Positions 17,665 to 25,919 of a stretch of DNA of 64,000 nt are shown here, in pieces. This DNA is from Neobacillus bataviensis (GTDB taxonomy: Bacteria > Bacillota > Bacilli > Bacillales_B > DSM-18226). Position numbers and translations under genes: made by a program. The stretch is from the NCBI RefSeq assembly GCF_019969725.1, contig NZ_JAHXYW010000019.1, positions 1-64,000 on the forward strand, in the 5' to 3' direction. Position 1 is the stretch's first letter, and the number at the start of each line of letters is the position of its first letter. The notes under the pieces were generated by a model. The model was not told where the DNA came from and ran no database searches. It saw nothing but the letters and a program-made list of their open reading frames with translations.

Positions 17665-19536
17665 GTGAGTACCTATGCTCAAAAAAAGGGATTCGGCGCA
17701 ACTTTATGGGACTTTTTAACAACCGTTGACCATAAAAAAATCGCTATCCTATATCTCATTGCAGGTGGATTATTCTTCATAGTAGGCGGAATTGAGGCAG
17801 TATTTATCCGCATCCAGCTTGCAGTGCCAAATAATGATTTTGTAAGTGCAGGATTATTCAATGAAATTATAACAATGCACGGAACTACGATGATTTTCCT
17901 TGCAGCAATGCCGCTGATTTTTGCCTTTATGAATGCGGTAATGCCATTGCAAATAGGAGCCCGCGACGTGGCGTTTCCATTTGTGAATGCTGTAAGCTTT
18001 TGGTTATTCTTCTTTGGAGGAGTGTTCCTTAACCTTTCATGGTTTTTAGGCGGCGCACCTGATGCAGGATGGACTTCATATGCATCACTTGCCATTGCCT
18101 CAAAGGGACATGGTGTTGACTTCTATATTTTAGGTTTGCAGATATCAGGTTTTGGGACGTTGATGGGTGGTATTAACTTCCTTGTTACAATCATCAATAT
18201 GCGTGCACCTGGTATGACGTATATGAGGATGCCTTTGTTCACATGGTCAACATTTGTAACTTCAGCATTAATTTTATTTGCTTTCCCGCCATTAACAGTT
18301 GGCCTTGTGTTAATGATGTTTGACCGTATGTTTGGATCTCATTTCTTTGAAGCTGCAATGGGCGGTAATACAGTTATTTGGGAACATCTTTTCTGGATTT
18401 TCGGTCACCCAGAAGTATATATTCTTGTATTACCAGCTTTCGGTATTTTCTCTGAAATCTTCTCAATGTTTTCAAGAAAACGTCTATTCGGTTATTCTTC
18501 AATGGTGTTTGCAACCGTGTTAATCGGTTTCTTAGGATTCATGGTTTGGGCACATCATATGTTTACAACAGGTTTAGGACCAGTAGCCAATGCGATCTTT
18601 GCTGTGGCAACAATGGCAATTGGTGTACCTACAGGTATAAAAATCTTTAACTGGCTGTTTACGATGTGGGGAGGCAGTGTGAAATTCACGACTCCAATGC
18701 ACTACGCATTTGCTTTTATTCCGACATTTGTGGCTGGTGGGGTAACTGGGGTAATGCTTGCAGCTGCAGCAGCTGACTATCAGTATCATGATACTTATTT
18801 TGTAGTCGCTCATTTCCACTACGTTATTGTCGGTGGTGTAGTATTTGCTCTCTTAGCTGGTACACACCTATATTGGCCAAAAATGTTTGGTACAATGTTG
18901 AATGAAACATTAGGTAAAATTACCTTCTGGACTTTCTTTATTGGATTCCATATGACATTCTTTATCCAGCACTTCTTAGGCCTATGGGGTATGCCACGCC
19001 GTGTATTCACATACCTTCCAGGTCAAGGTTTTGAGACAGCCAACGCGGTTAGCTCACTTGGAGCAGCATTTATGTCTGTTGGTGTCATAGTTATGTTAAT
19101 CAATATCATCATGACTTCCGTTAAAAATGTTAAAGTTGGAAATGATCCATGGGGAGACGGAAGAACATTGGAATGGGCGATTCCATCACCTCCGCCATTC
19201 TATAACTTTAAGCAGCTGCCACTTGTTCGTGGATTAGATGCATACTGGATTGAAAAAATGGAAGGTAAAAAGGGTATGACACCTGCTGAACCACTAGGTG
19301 ATATCCATATGCCTAATTCATCATTTTTACCGTTTATTATGTCTTTAGGATTATTCATTGCCGCATTTGGTGCAATGTATCATGTAGATAAAGTATCATG
19401 GGCATTGCCAGTAATGATTATAGGCTTATTTATTACTTTCGGCGCAATGTTCACTCGTTCAGTCAAAGATGACCATGGTTTCCATATTCACAAAGAAGAG
19501 CTTATGGACGAAGATGATAAGGGGGTTAAGGCATAA
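17665..19536 (+). CDS. ctaD: Cytochrome c oxidase subunit I (CtaD)
   Basis: The 623-residue subunit I holds heme a and the heme a3-CuB oxygen-reducing centre. Histidine landmarks are visible: MHGTTM (heme a), the CuB region WIFGHPEVYILVLP with the His-Tyr pair, WAHHMFTTG, and YHDTYFVVAHFHYVIVGG in the late helices. It starts with GTG at 17665 behind GGGAGGT. The stop codon overlaps the ctaE start by one base, which indicates translational coupling. Confidence 0.97.
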   Translation: MSTYAQKKGFGATLWDFLTTVDHKKIAILYLIAGGLFFIVGGIEAVFIRIQLAVPNNDFVSAGLFNEIITMHGTTMIFLAAMPLIFAFMNAVMPLQIGARDVAFPFVNAVSFWLFFFGGVFLNLSWFLGGAPDAGWTSYASLAIASKGHGVDFYILGLQISGFGTLMGGINFLVTIINMRAPGMTYMRMPLFTWSTFVTSALILFAFPPLTVGLVLMMFDRMFGSHFFEAAMGGNTVIWEHLFWIFGHPEVYILVLPAFGIFSEIFSMFSRKRLFGYSSMVFATVLIGFLGFMVWAHHMFTTGLGPVANAIFAVATMAIGVPTGIKIFNWLFTMWGGSVKFTTPMHYAFAFIPTFVAGGVTGVMLAAAAADYQYHDTYFVVAHFHYVIVGGVVFALLAGTHLYWPKMFGTMLNETLGKITFWTFFIGFHMTFFIQHFLGLWGMPRRVFTYLPGQGFETANAVSSLGAAFMSVGVIVMLINIIMTSVKNVKVGNDPWGDGRTLEWAIPSPPPFYNFKQLPLVRGLDAYWIEKMEGKKGMTPAEPLGDIHMPNSSFLPFIMSLGLFIAAFGAMYHVDKVSWALPVMIIGLFITFGAMFTRSVKDDHGFHIHKEELMDEDDKGVKA

Positions 19537-20162
19537 TGCACGCTGAAGAAAAATTCACTTATGAAACATGGCCTGCTGCGCCGGAAAAATCAACCCTTGA
19601 AGCGAAAAATAAATTCTTAGGTTTTTGGTTCTTCTTAGGCGGAGAGACAGTTCTTTTTGCCTCACTCTTTGCAACTTACCTTGCATTGAAGGATAAAGTA
19701 CCGAATACAAACATGCCTTTAGCAAAGGATTTATTTGAATTGCCGCTGACATTTGTGGCTACTATGCTGTTATTAACGAGTTCATTAACAAGTGTTTACG
19801 CAATGTATCACATGAAAAACTTTGCTTTTAGCAAAATGATGGTTTGGCTTGGAATTACGGCTTTATTAGGTGCCGGATTCCTAGGCCTAGAGGTTTATGA
19901 GTTTAGCCATTATGTTCATGAAGGCCATAAATTCACAAGCAGTGCATTTGGATCTGCCTTCTATACATTAGTTGGCTTCCACGGTGGACACGTTGCATTT
20001 GGTTTGTTATGGTGTATTACCCTAATGCTGCGCAATGCAAAACGCGGTTTAAACCTTTACAATGCGCCAAAGTTCTATGTATTTAGTTTATACTGGCACT
20101 TTATCGACGTTGTTTGGGTCTTTATCTTTACCGTAGTATATTTAATGGGGATGGTGGGATAA
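19536..20162 (+). CDS. ctaE: Cytochrome c oxidase subunit III (CtaE)
   Basis: A 208-residue subunit III with five membrane segments, the short form typical of Bacillus. Features include FLGFWFFLGGETVLFASLFATY near the start (in two helices) and the conserved VGFHGGHVAFG and SLYWHFIDVVWVFIF stretches. Its ATG overlaps the ctaD stop by one base and ctaF begins 3 nt after its stop. Confidence 0.96.
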   Translation: MHAEEKFTYETWPAAPEKSTLEAKNKFLGFWFFLGGETVLFASLFATYLALKDKVPNTNMPLAKDLFELPLTFVATMLLLTSSLTSVYAMYHMKNFAFSKMMVWLGITALLGAGFLGLEVYEFSHYVHEGHKFTSSAFGSAFYTLVGFHGGHVAFGLLWCITLMLRNAKRGLNLYNAPKFYVFSLYWHFIDVVWVFIFTVVYLMGMVG

Positions 20163-20165
20163 AAG

Positions 20166-20501
20166 ATGGCAAATCCACAATTAAATTCTGGTAATCCACG
20201 AGTTGACATTGAATATCGACGCCGGAAAAATGCGGAAGAGATGAGATATCAGGTAGTTTCCTTTGCGCTAATGATTTTCTTGACTTTAATTGCATTTGCG
20301 GCTGTAGCTATTAAAGGATTTACTTCTTGGTTTACAGTTCCATTTATTATCCTTTTAGCTGTTGTTCAAGTAATTTTTCAGCTTTACTATTTCATGCATA
20401 TGAGCCATAAAGGCCATGAAGCTCCATCGCTTTTCCTGTATTCAGGTGTATTAGTTGGAGCGATAACAGTATTAGCTTTTTCAACGATTATTTGGTGGTA
20501 A
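20166..20501 (+). CDS. ctaF: Cytochrome c oxidase subunit IV (CtaF)
   Basis: A 111-residue subunit IV with three membrane segments (about residues 33-53, 57-77 and 89-110) and the QLYYFMHMSHKGHE loop typical of bacterial COX4 proteins. It lies 3 nt behind ctaE and is the last gene of the ctaCDEF run, followed by a strong terminator. Confidence 0.95.
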   Translation: MANPQLNSGNPRVDIEYRRRKNAEEMRYQVVSFALMIFLTLIAFAAVAIKGFTSWFTVPFIILLAVVQVIFQLYYFMHMSHKGHEAPSLFLYSGVLVGAITVLAFSTIIWW

Positions 20502-20507
20502 ATAGAT

Positions 20508-20543
20508 AAAAAAGAAAATCGGCTTTGGCCGATTTTCTTTTTT
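20508..20543 (+). terminator. Intrinsic terminator after ctaF
   Basis: A 16-bp stem (20508-20523 with 20528-20543) around a 4-nt loop, ending in a T run. Confidence 0.9.
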
Positions 20544-20566
20544 AAAACTGGAAAATTTCATCGCTT

Positions 20567-20594
20567 TGCTTCTCAATTAGGCCAAGGGTATAAT
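20567..20594 (+). promoter_or_regulatory. Putative sigma-A promoter of ctaG
   Basis: TTGCTT (20567-20572), 16-nt spacer, perfect TATAAT (20589-20594), 40 nt upstream of the ctaG start and after the ctaF terminator. Confidence 0.6.
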
Positions 20595-20634
20595 AGAGCT
20601 GTGCTATTTTTAATTTATACTGAGGTGATATGCG

Positions 20635-21540
20635 GTGCTTTCTTTAGACATATTTGGTTTTAAAGCACTTTGGAGCCCTTATTTTTTAGTAATATTGGCA
20701 GTTTTAACTGCGGGATTTTTTATCCTGACTACTAAATTCAGGAGTTTATTTCCTGGCAGTGAACCTTTAACAAAGAAACAGGGTTTATTATTTTTTGTAT
20801 CGATGGTTCTTCTATATGCGATCAAGGGATCTCCTATTGATTTACTTGCCCACCTTATGTTTTGGGTGCACATGATTCAAATGGCCGCCCTAGTATTAAT
20901 CGTTCCGCCCATTTTTATTTATGGTGTACCGACTTGGATTTGGAGAAAGCTTTTTAGTGTTAGTGTAATCAACTCTTTGTTTAAGATTTTTACACGACCA
21001 CTGATTGCTTTAATTCTATTTAATGGATTCTTTTCGTTTTACCATGTTCCAATTATTTTCGATCACGTGATGCAAAATATTTGGCTGCATGCGGGTTATT
21101 CCATTCTTTTGTTTGTTGTTGCTATTTTTATGTGGTGGCCATTAATTAATCAAATGCCGGAACATCAAAACTTAAACGGTTTGAAAAAGGTCGGCTATAT
21201 ATTTGCCGATGGTATTCTGTTAACCCCTGCATGTGCGCTTATTATTTTTGCTGATACACCTATTTATGCTACTTATTCTGATCCACATGTTTGGGGACAG
21301 GTCATGAGCTTATGTGTGGGGACTGCTAACTTTGATAGTTTAAATTTAAGCGGGCCTGAGCTGTTTAGTTCGATGTCGTTGATCCATGACCAGCAGCTTG
21401 GCGGTGTGCTAATGAAAATCATCCAAGAAATCATTTACGGCTTGATGCTTGGACATGTTTTCTTTGAATGGTACCGAAAAGACCAAGCAGAAACTGACAG
21501 GGAATTGAAGCAATCATTGAATCCATCGCTGATCAAATAA
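20635..21540 (+). CDS. ctaG: Cytochrome c oxidase assembly factor CtaG
   Basis: The 301-residue protein belongs to the Bacillus CtaG (caa3_CtaG) family, with about seven membrane segments; it is required for CuB insertion into, and so activity of, the caa3 oxidase. Conserved histidines are seen in DLLAHLMFWVHMIQM, FYHVPIIFDHVMQNIWLHAG and IHDQQLGGV. It starts with GTG at 20635 behind CTGAGGTGA. It has its own promoter and terminator, apart from ctaCDEF. Confidence 0.95.
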   Translation: MLSLDIFGFKALWSPYFLVILAVLTAGFFILTTKFRSLFPGSEPLTKKQGLLFFVSMVLLYAIKGSPIDLLAHLMFWVHMIQMAALVLIVPPIFIYGVPTWIWRKLFSVSVINSLFKIFTRPLIALILFNGFFSFYHVPIIFDHVMQNIWLHAGYSILLFVVAIFMWWPLINQMPEHQNLNGLKKVGYIFADGILLTPACALIIFADTPIYATYSDPHVWGQVMSLCVGTANFDSLNLSGPELFSSMSLIHDQQLGGVLMKIIQEIIYGLMLGHVFFEWYRKDQAETDRELKQSLNPSLIK

Positions 21541-21567
21541 TCTCCCAGACACTTGGGAGATTTTTTT
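21541..21567 (+). terminator. Intrinsic terminator after ctaG
   Basis: TCTCCCA (21541-21547) pairs with TGGGAGA (21554-21560), followed by seven Ts. Confidence 0.85.
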
Positions 21568-21575
21568 ATAGTAGT

Positions 21576-21756
21576 CTGTGTTAAGGAACATTGTTAATTT
21601 TGTCATTCTGTTGATTGGAGAGGAAGGCGCGAGACTCCTGCGGGAGTACGGGACAGAGGAGACCCCGCAGGCGCTTTAGCGCCGAGGAGGCTCCCCGAAC
21701 CGCCCGCGGAAAGCGAAGCCGCCTGTAGCGGAAATCAACAGGCCACTTTAACACAG
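21576..21756 (+). repeat. Interspersed repeat family 1, copy A (long form)
   Basis: The core, 21608-21741 (134 bp), runs from CTGTTGATT to its exact inverse AATCAACAG. Inside are CTCCTGCGGG paired with CCCGCAGG, and a perfect GGCGCTTTAGCGCC hairpin. Outer arms CTGTGTTAA (21576) and TTAACACAG (to 21756) form another inverted repeat. The copy lies between the ctaG terminator and the DUF420 gene promoter. No reading frame in it looks real. Confidence 0.8.
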
Positions 21757-21787
21757 CCATTGAACATTGGTCAATAATGGATTTAGA

Positions 21788-21816
21788 TTGAAAACAAGGG
21801 GAAAATACACTACTAT
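21788..21816 (+). promoter_or_regulatory. Putative promoter of the DUF420 gene
   Basis: TTGAAA (21788-21793), 17-nt spacer, TACTAT (21811-21816), about 36 nt before the start codon and downstream of repeat copy A. Confidence 0.5.
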
Positions 21817-21851
21817 TATTATAGAAAAATGTAAAAAGAGAGGACTTATTA

Positions 21852-22316
21852 ATGAATTCCTTACCGATATTACCAACAATAAGTACCACCTTTATTGTTT
21901 TAAGCGGGATTACAGTTGCTATCGGCTGGTGGCAAATAAAGCAAAAAAAAATAGAGGCTCACAAAAAGACAATGTTCATGGCAAGCTTATTTGCCCTAAT
22001 TTTCTTTATTATTTATGCTTCTAGAACCATTTTTATAGGAAATACTTCATTCGGCGGCCCAGATAATATTAAAATATATTATACCGTTTTTTTAGTATTT
22101 CATATCACATTAGCTACCATTGGTGCAGTATTAGGTGTAATTTCTTTAATAACAGGTTATAAAAATAATCTTTCTCTTCATCGCCGGCTAGGCCCCATTA
22201 CAAGTATTGTTTGGTTCTTTACTTCGATTACCGGTGTAGCAGTTTACTTGTTACTTTACGTATTTTACCGCGGTGGAGAAACGACTTCCATGATAAAAGC
22301 AATTCTTGGGTTTTAA
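21852..22316 (+). CDS. DUF420 membrane protein (CtaM/YozB-like)
   Basis: A 154-residue protein with four to five membrane segments and conserved histidines (VFHITLATIGAVLGVISL, LSLHRRLG) typical of DUF420. The family includes B. subtilis YozB and, as I recall, S. aureus CtaM, which is needed for a working aa3 menaquinol oxidase. Its place directly after ctaG fits a role in oxidase maturation, but this is inference. B. subtilis has no such gene at this spot. ATG 21852 follows AAGAGAGGA. Confidence 0.8.
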   Translation: MNSLPILPTISTTFIVLSGITVAIGWWQIKQKKIEAHKKTMFMASLFALIFFIIYASRTIFIGNTSFGGPDNIKIYYTVFLVFHITLATIGAVLGVISLITGYKNNLSLHRRLGPITSIVWFFTSITGVAVYLLLYVFYRGGETTSMIKAILGF

Positions 22317-22324
22317 AATAAGAA

Positions 22325-22358
22325 AGACGCGTGATTATGTTCACGCGTCTTGTCTTTT
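22325..22358. terminator. Terminator between the DUF420 gene and ylbA
   Basis: AGACGCGTGA (22325-22334) pairs perfectly with TCACGCGTCT (22341-22350), followed by a T-rich run; it lies between convergent genes. Confidence 0.85.
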
Positions 22359-22718
22359 TTACTCAGCAAATTTACTAACTTCATTCTTTACTTCATCAAG
22401 TATTTTTTTGCACTGGCTAACAAGGGAAGCTGGAAAGTTTTCACCCTCGCCATATTCTACCCCATGAGGATAATAATGCTTTCCTAATAATGGTGTCATT
22501 AATTGAATTGTTGCTTTAAAAGTATCGACATCACCTTCAACCGCATAGCCTTGAACACGAAGGTAAAAGACGCCTTCCTTCATTTCAAACTTGCGGTCAT
22601 ATGTAACACGGTCGTAGTCCCATTGACCAGCGCGAATTAAACCGTGATTATGCATTACTTCATCCAAACGGTTAATTTCAGCTTTAAATTTTTCAATTCC
22701 AATGTTCTCGAATTTCAC
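22359..22718 (-). CDS. ylbA: YugN-like family protein (YlbA position)
   Basis: A 119-residue soluble protein of the YugN-like type: an N-terminal helix pair (FKAEINRLDEVMHNHGLIR), then AGQWDYDRVTYDRKFEM and a segment FYLRVQGYAVEGDVD that look like beta strands. Function is unknown. B. subtilis ylbA occupies the same place between ctaG and ylbB, has the same length and, as far as I recall, the same family; the symbol is positional. ATG 22718 follows GGAGGGA. Confidence 0.7.
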   Translation of the reverse strand: MKFENIGIEKFKAEINRLDEVMHNHGLIRAGQWDYDRVTYDRKFEMKEGVFYLRVQGYAVEGDVDTFKATIQLMTPLLGKHYYPHGVEYGEGENFPASLVSQCKKILDEVKNEVSKFAE

Positions 22719-22905
22719 AATAAATCCCTCCTAAAAAACAATGCCATGCCCCTATAGATTCAGTATTGGTATTATAGCAAGTTTAATTCATTTTTAATAA
22801 TAGAGGAAAATGCGATAACTTGCAATGGATACATTCAACGAATAAATCATTCTCTATTGGACAACCTAGATTATGTTCCGAGCAAAAAAACATGGGGGCG
22901 AGAAA

Positions 22906-23340
22906 ATGGAAACAATCCGTGATATTATGACAGATGAAATTGAATGCTGTACATTATTAGATAACATCTTTGAAGTTGCCGTAAAAATGAAAGAACTTAA
23001 TGTTGGTGCCATCCCAATTGTAGATCAAGAAAAACTTGTCGGAATGATAACAGATCGGGATATTGTAATTCGGGGAGTAGCAGAAAAGCACCCGGGTTCA
23101 ACAAAAGTGGAAGATATCATGAGCGATAAGCTTATCACCGTATCTCCGGAAACCTCCAGCAATGATGCAGCTAAGTTAATGGCGGAGAATCAAATACGCC
23201 GGCTTCCAGTGGTTGAGGATGGAAAACTAGTCGGAATTGTCTCACTAGGGGATTTTGCTATTCGTGAATTAACAGATGACCAAGCGAAAGAAGCTCTTAC
23301 GCAAATTTCTGAGCAAAACTATAACGGGGTACAGCATTAA
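22906..23340 (+). CDS. ylbB: CBS domain pair protein YlbB
   Basis: The 144-residue product is two CBS motifs in tandem (about residues 8-60 and 72-125), each with the V/T-RD type end (MITDRDIVIRGVA; IVSLGDFAIREL). Such stand-alone pairs bind adenosine nucleotides and act as energy sensors; the partner is unknown. I set the start at ATG 22906, where GGGGGCGA precedes it by 4 nt, instead of an upstream ATG without a site. Length agrees with YlbB of B. subtilis. Confidence 0.88.
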   Translation: METIRDIMTDEIECCTLLDNIFEVAVKMKELNVGAIPIVDQEKLVGMITDRDIVIRGVAEKHPGSTKVEDIMSDKLITVSPETSSNDAAKLMAENQIRRLPVVEDGKLVGIVSLGDFAIRELTDDQAKEALTQISEQNYNGVQH

Positions 23341-23372
23341 AAAAATTATTTTCAAAAATAGAAAATCGATGA

Positions 23373-23406
23373 TAAAACAGGTACAAAAGTACCTGTTTTA
23401 TTTATT
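23373..23406 (+). terminator. Intrinsic terminator after ylbB
   Basis: TAAAACAGGTAC (23373-23384) pairs perfectly with GTACCTGTTTTA (23389-23400), then T-rich sequence. Confidence 0.85.
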
Positions 23407-23524
23407 TAATTGTTTATTTATCAGACATTTTTGATAATAACTATTACTTAACATGTTATTGATGATATAATTATTTTATCTATACATATAATGATAGAAA
23501 AAGTAATAGAGAGGGTGAAAGCCT

Positions 23525-24601
23525 CTGAAAGCTTTGTTAAGAATCTTAGTACTGTCAGCAGTGTTCTTAACAATTGGATTCTATGCCAGTATTAATGATA
23601 AACCTAAAGATAAGGTTCTGATAAAAGAAGATCATACATCTGAAATGCAACAATCGGGGGTACAAGAAAATCCTGATACTAAGCCAAGTAATAAAACTGC
23701 TTCTGAATTGCCTAAGCAAGGATTAGCATTATTAATAGGCAAGGATATTGCTTCCCTTGAAAATGAATTAGGGAAACCAGCTCGAATTGATGAAACACTA
23801 TATGGCTATCAATGGTATATTTATAACCAGGATTATAAACGGTATTTACAAATAGGTGTTGAAAATCAGCAAGTTGTGACCATCTATGCCATTGGTGAAA
23901 ATCTGGATGTCGCTCCTTTTGAGATTGGCCAGCCAGTAGAGGAAATATTTAATACACAATTTATTGATACAAATATTAATATCGATTTAAATGGAAATTC
24001 ATATCGTTTCGAATTGAATGATACAGATTTGAATCTTAGGCCCATAGTTCAGTTAGGGAATGTCTATGTGCAATTATATATCGATAAGTTTACAGGAAAT
24101 CTTTCAAGTGTTAGGTTTCTAAATGCGGACACGCTGATTAAGCAACGTCCTTATGAACTTGTATACACCGGGCAATTAATCGAACCTCCGACACCTGATG
24201 AAACTAAGTGGAAAGAGATCGAACGCGGAAATGAACAAGAGATCTTTGATCTTACCAATGTATTGCGCATAAGACACAAATTAAAGCCTTTAAAATGGGA
24301 TACTCCGACCGCAGAGGTGGCTTTTGGTCATAGTAAGGATATGTCGGATAACAATGATTTTTCCCATACATCAAAAAAATTCGGAGACCTTTCAAATCGG
24401 CTTAAAACAGCAAAAGTTGCCTACCAATCGGCTGGAGAAAATATTGCTGCTAATTATACAGATGGACCTGCAGTCGTGGAAGGCTGGCTGAATAGTAAGG
24501 GACATCGTGATTCATTATTAAATAAAGACTATACACATCTTGGAGTAGGTGTTTATAAGAAATACTATACCCAAAACTTTATTCAAAAGGCTGAACAATA
24601 A
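23525..24601 (+). CDS. ylbC: CAP-domain extracellular protein YlbC
   Basis: About 358 residues: an N-terminal signal/anchor helix (residues 5-22), a linker, a CAP-associated domain (about 75-210, GLALLIGKDIASLENELGKP) and a C-terminal CAP/SCP domain (from about 235, with FGHSKDMSDNNDFSHTS and AGENIAANY). Family function is unknown in Bacillus. Start choice: GAGGGTG at 23511-23517 sits 7 nt before CTG 23525, giving MKALLRILVLS; the next candidate, TTG 23534, is 16 nt away. An unusual CTG start is therefore likely. It ends in two hairpins. Confidence 0.85.
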   Translation: MKALLRILVLSAVFLTIGFYASINDKPKDKVLIKEDHTSEMQQSGVQENPDTKPSNKTASELPKQGLALLIGKDIASLENELGKPARIDETLYGYQWYIYNQDYKRYLQIGVENQQVVTIYAIGENLDVAPFEIGQPVEEIFNTQFIDTNINIDLNGNSYRFELNDTDLNLRPIVQLGNVYVQLYIDKFTGNLSSVRFLNADTLIKQRPYELVYTGQLIEPPTPDETKWKEIERGNEQEIFDLTNVLRIRHKLKPLKWDTPTAEVAFGHSKDMSDNNDFSHTSKKFGDLSNRLKTAKVAYQSAGENIAANYTDGPAVVEGWLNSKGHRDSLLNKDYTHLGVGVYKKYYTQNFIQKAEQ

Positions 24602-24612
24602 ACTACCGTAAA

Positions 24613-24676
24613 AAGGTGACAATTGCTTGTCACCTCAGATTGTCGAGAAAAAGTATTTTTCTCGGCAATTTTTTTG
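24613..24676 (+). terminator. Tandem hairpins and terminator after ylbC
   Basis: GGTGACA (24615-24621) pairs with TGTCACC (24628-24634); then a 14-bp stem (24639-24652 with 24656-24669) is followed by TTTTTT. The second is the better terminator. Confidence 0.85.
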
Positions 24677-24809
24677 AATTGATTGTCCTGCTATCAGGCC
24701 TGTTGATTAACAAAAGGTATTGCAACACACTTTTTCATCCTGGATAAATGCGTTTAATTCTTTTTTATTTTTTAAATAGGTTAGAAAAAGGTCTTAATTT
24801 ATAAACACT

Positions 24810-24888
24810 CAGTTGATTGGAGCGAAGCGACGAGGAGGCTCGCCGGCACGCTCGCGGAAAGCGAAGCGCCTGGAGCGCAAATCAACTG
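24810..24888 (+). repeat. Interspersed repeat family 1, copy B (79 bp, internally deleted)
   Basis: The ends are CAGTTGATT and AATCAACTG, still perfectly complementary although both differ from the CTGTTGATT/AATCAACAG of the other copies, a compensatory pair of changes. The left half of the long form is missing; CGAGGAGGCTC, GCGGAAAGCGAAGCGCCTGGAGCG remain (shown in parts). It lies between the ylbC terminator and the end of a convergent gene. Confidence 0.8.
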
Positions 24889-24901
24889 ACAGATTAAAAG
24901 C

Positions 24902-25264
24902 CTATTTAAATTCATGTTTCTCAAACTGACTAAATAAAAATTTTGTCCCGTCCCATTTTCCAATTATACGAATCTTTTCTCCTATTTGAAAAGATTCCGT
25001 AATGACACTTTCAGTAATGGGAGTTATTTTTTTTGCCGTAATTAATTTTGCATCCGTTTGGATTTGAAGGATCTGTACAAAAACGTATCTATGGTAATAA
25101 AAGCGCTCTTTCTCTTCAACAATGCTTTTAATTTCCCCCGTTAAAACTGCTTCTGGATGGACATGGCTCATGGAAAGCCACTTTTTGTCATGCTCTTTCC
25201 TTTCTTTCTGTGTAAGCCAAAAAAAATAAAGGCAAATAATCGGAATGAGAATGGCGGTAACCAT
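24902..25264 (-). CDS. Hypothetical membrane-anchored protein
   Basis: I do not recognise this 120-residue protein. One N-terminal membrane segment (residues 2-18, TAILIPIICLYFFWL) is followed by a charged stretch and a beta-rich C-terminal domain (residues 35-115; EAVLTGEIKSIVEE, EKIRIIGKWDGTKFLF) with the look of an OB-type barrel. The domain is probably cytoplasmic given the following lysines. It starts with ATG 25264 and lies 23 nt behind the thioesterase gene on the same strand, so the two are probably cotranscribed. Neither is in the B. subtilis ylb cluster. Confidence 0.65.
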   Translation of the reverse strand: MVTAILIPIICLYFFWLTQKERKEHDKKWLSMSHVHPEAVLTGEIKSIVEEKERFYYHRYVFVQILQIQTDAKLITAKKITPITESVITESFQIGEKIRIIGKWDGTKFLFSQFEKHEFK

Positions 25265-25287
25265 CTTAAATCAATCTCCCCACACAA

Positions 25288-25770
25288 TTATTTTTTTATG
25301 ATAAAAAAGGTACCTGTTGCATGGGCAATTTTTTTTCCATCACTGCGGTAAGCCTCTCCTGAAACCACCATTGTTTTTGTTCCTTGATGAACCATTTCGG
25401 CTCTGCAGCGGAGCTGTTCCCCGGCACCTGGAGCAATATAATGGATGTTAAGCTGATTGGTCACAGCACCATATCCTTCTGGGAGAAGATTATTTGCCAG
25501 TGTCCCCATCGCAGTGTCTATTACAGTGGCAGTTATTCCGCCATGAACGATCCCCAAGTTATTATCAAGTGTGGGATTAAGTGGAATGATTATTTCACAA
25601 GAATGATTGTCTATTTTCTTTTCCATATGGAGAATCCCATCCAGATAGATATTGTTTTTACGATTAATCTTCCGTTGAACTCCTTCCATTAGGATAGACA
25701 AGGCTTTTAAATCTTCCTCTGACCCCGTTTCGATGCAGTTTTCTAAAAGTTGACGCAGTTCATCTTTCAT
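25288..25770 (-). CDS. PaaI-type hotdog thioesterase
   Basis: The 160-residue product has the hotdog fold signature of PaaI thioesterases, which hydrolyse acyl-CoA or aryl-CoA esters: NLGIVHGGITATVIDTAMGTLA (in two parts, NLGIVHGGI with the loop histidine and ATVIDTAMG) followed by TNQLNIHYIAPG and GEAYRSDGKKIAHATGTFF. The start is ATG 25770, with AGAGGT 7 nt upstream; an earlier ATG would overlap that site. The real substrate is unknown. Confidence 0.85.
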   Translation of the reverse strand: MKDELRQLLENCIETGSEEDLKALSILMEGVQRKINRKNNIYLDGILHMEKKIDNHSCEIIIPLNPTLDNNLGIVHGGITATVIDTAMGTLANNLLPEGYGAVTNQLNIHYIAPGAGEQLRCRAEMVHQGTKTMVVSGEAYRSDGKKIAHATGTFFIIKK

Positions 25771-25919
25771 ACTTGTTACCTCTTTCAAATCTTTTTCTTA
25801 AGTCATATTACCATTTACAAGAATATTAATAAATATTTTAACCTTCATAAGAGGTTTCACATTTCAAATTCTTTTTCATATTGTATTATTGGCGATGATT
25901 ATGGGCAGAGGTGAGAAAT

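Noticed and set aside
21581..21889. Minus-strand open frame across repeat copy A; similar peptides (RAVRGASS...CPVLPQES) in copy D at 35632-35817
   Set aside because: The shared peptide is the translation of the repeat itself; no ribosome binding site, and neighbouring copies break the frame.
24697..24716. GCCTGTTGATTAAC, resembling the left end of repeat family 1
   Set aside because: Only about ten bases match and there is no partner end; likely chance or too worn to call.
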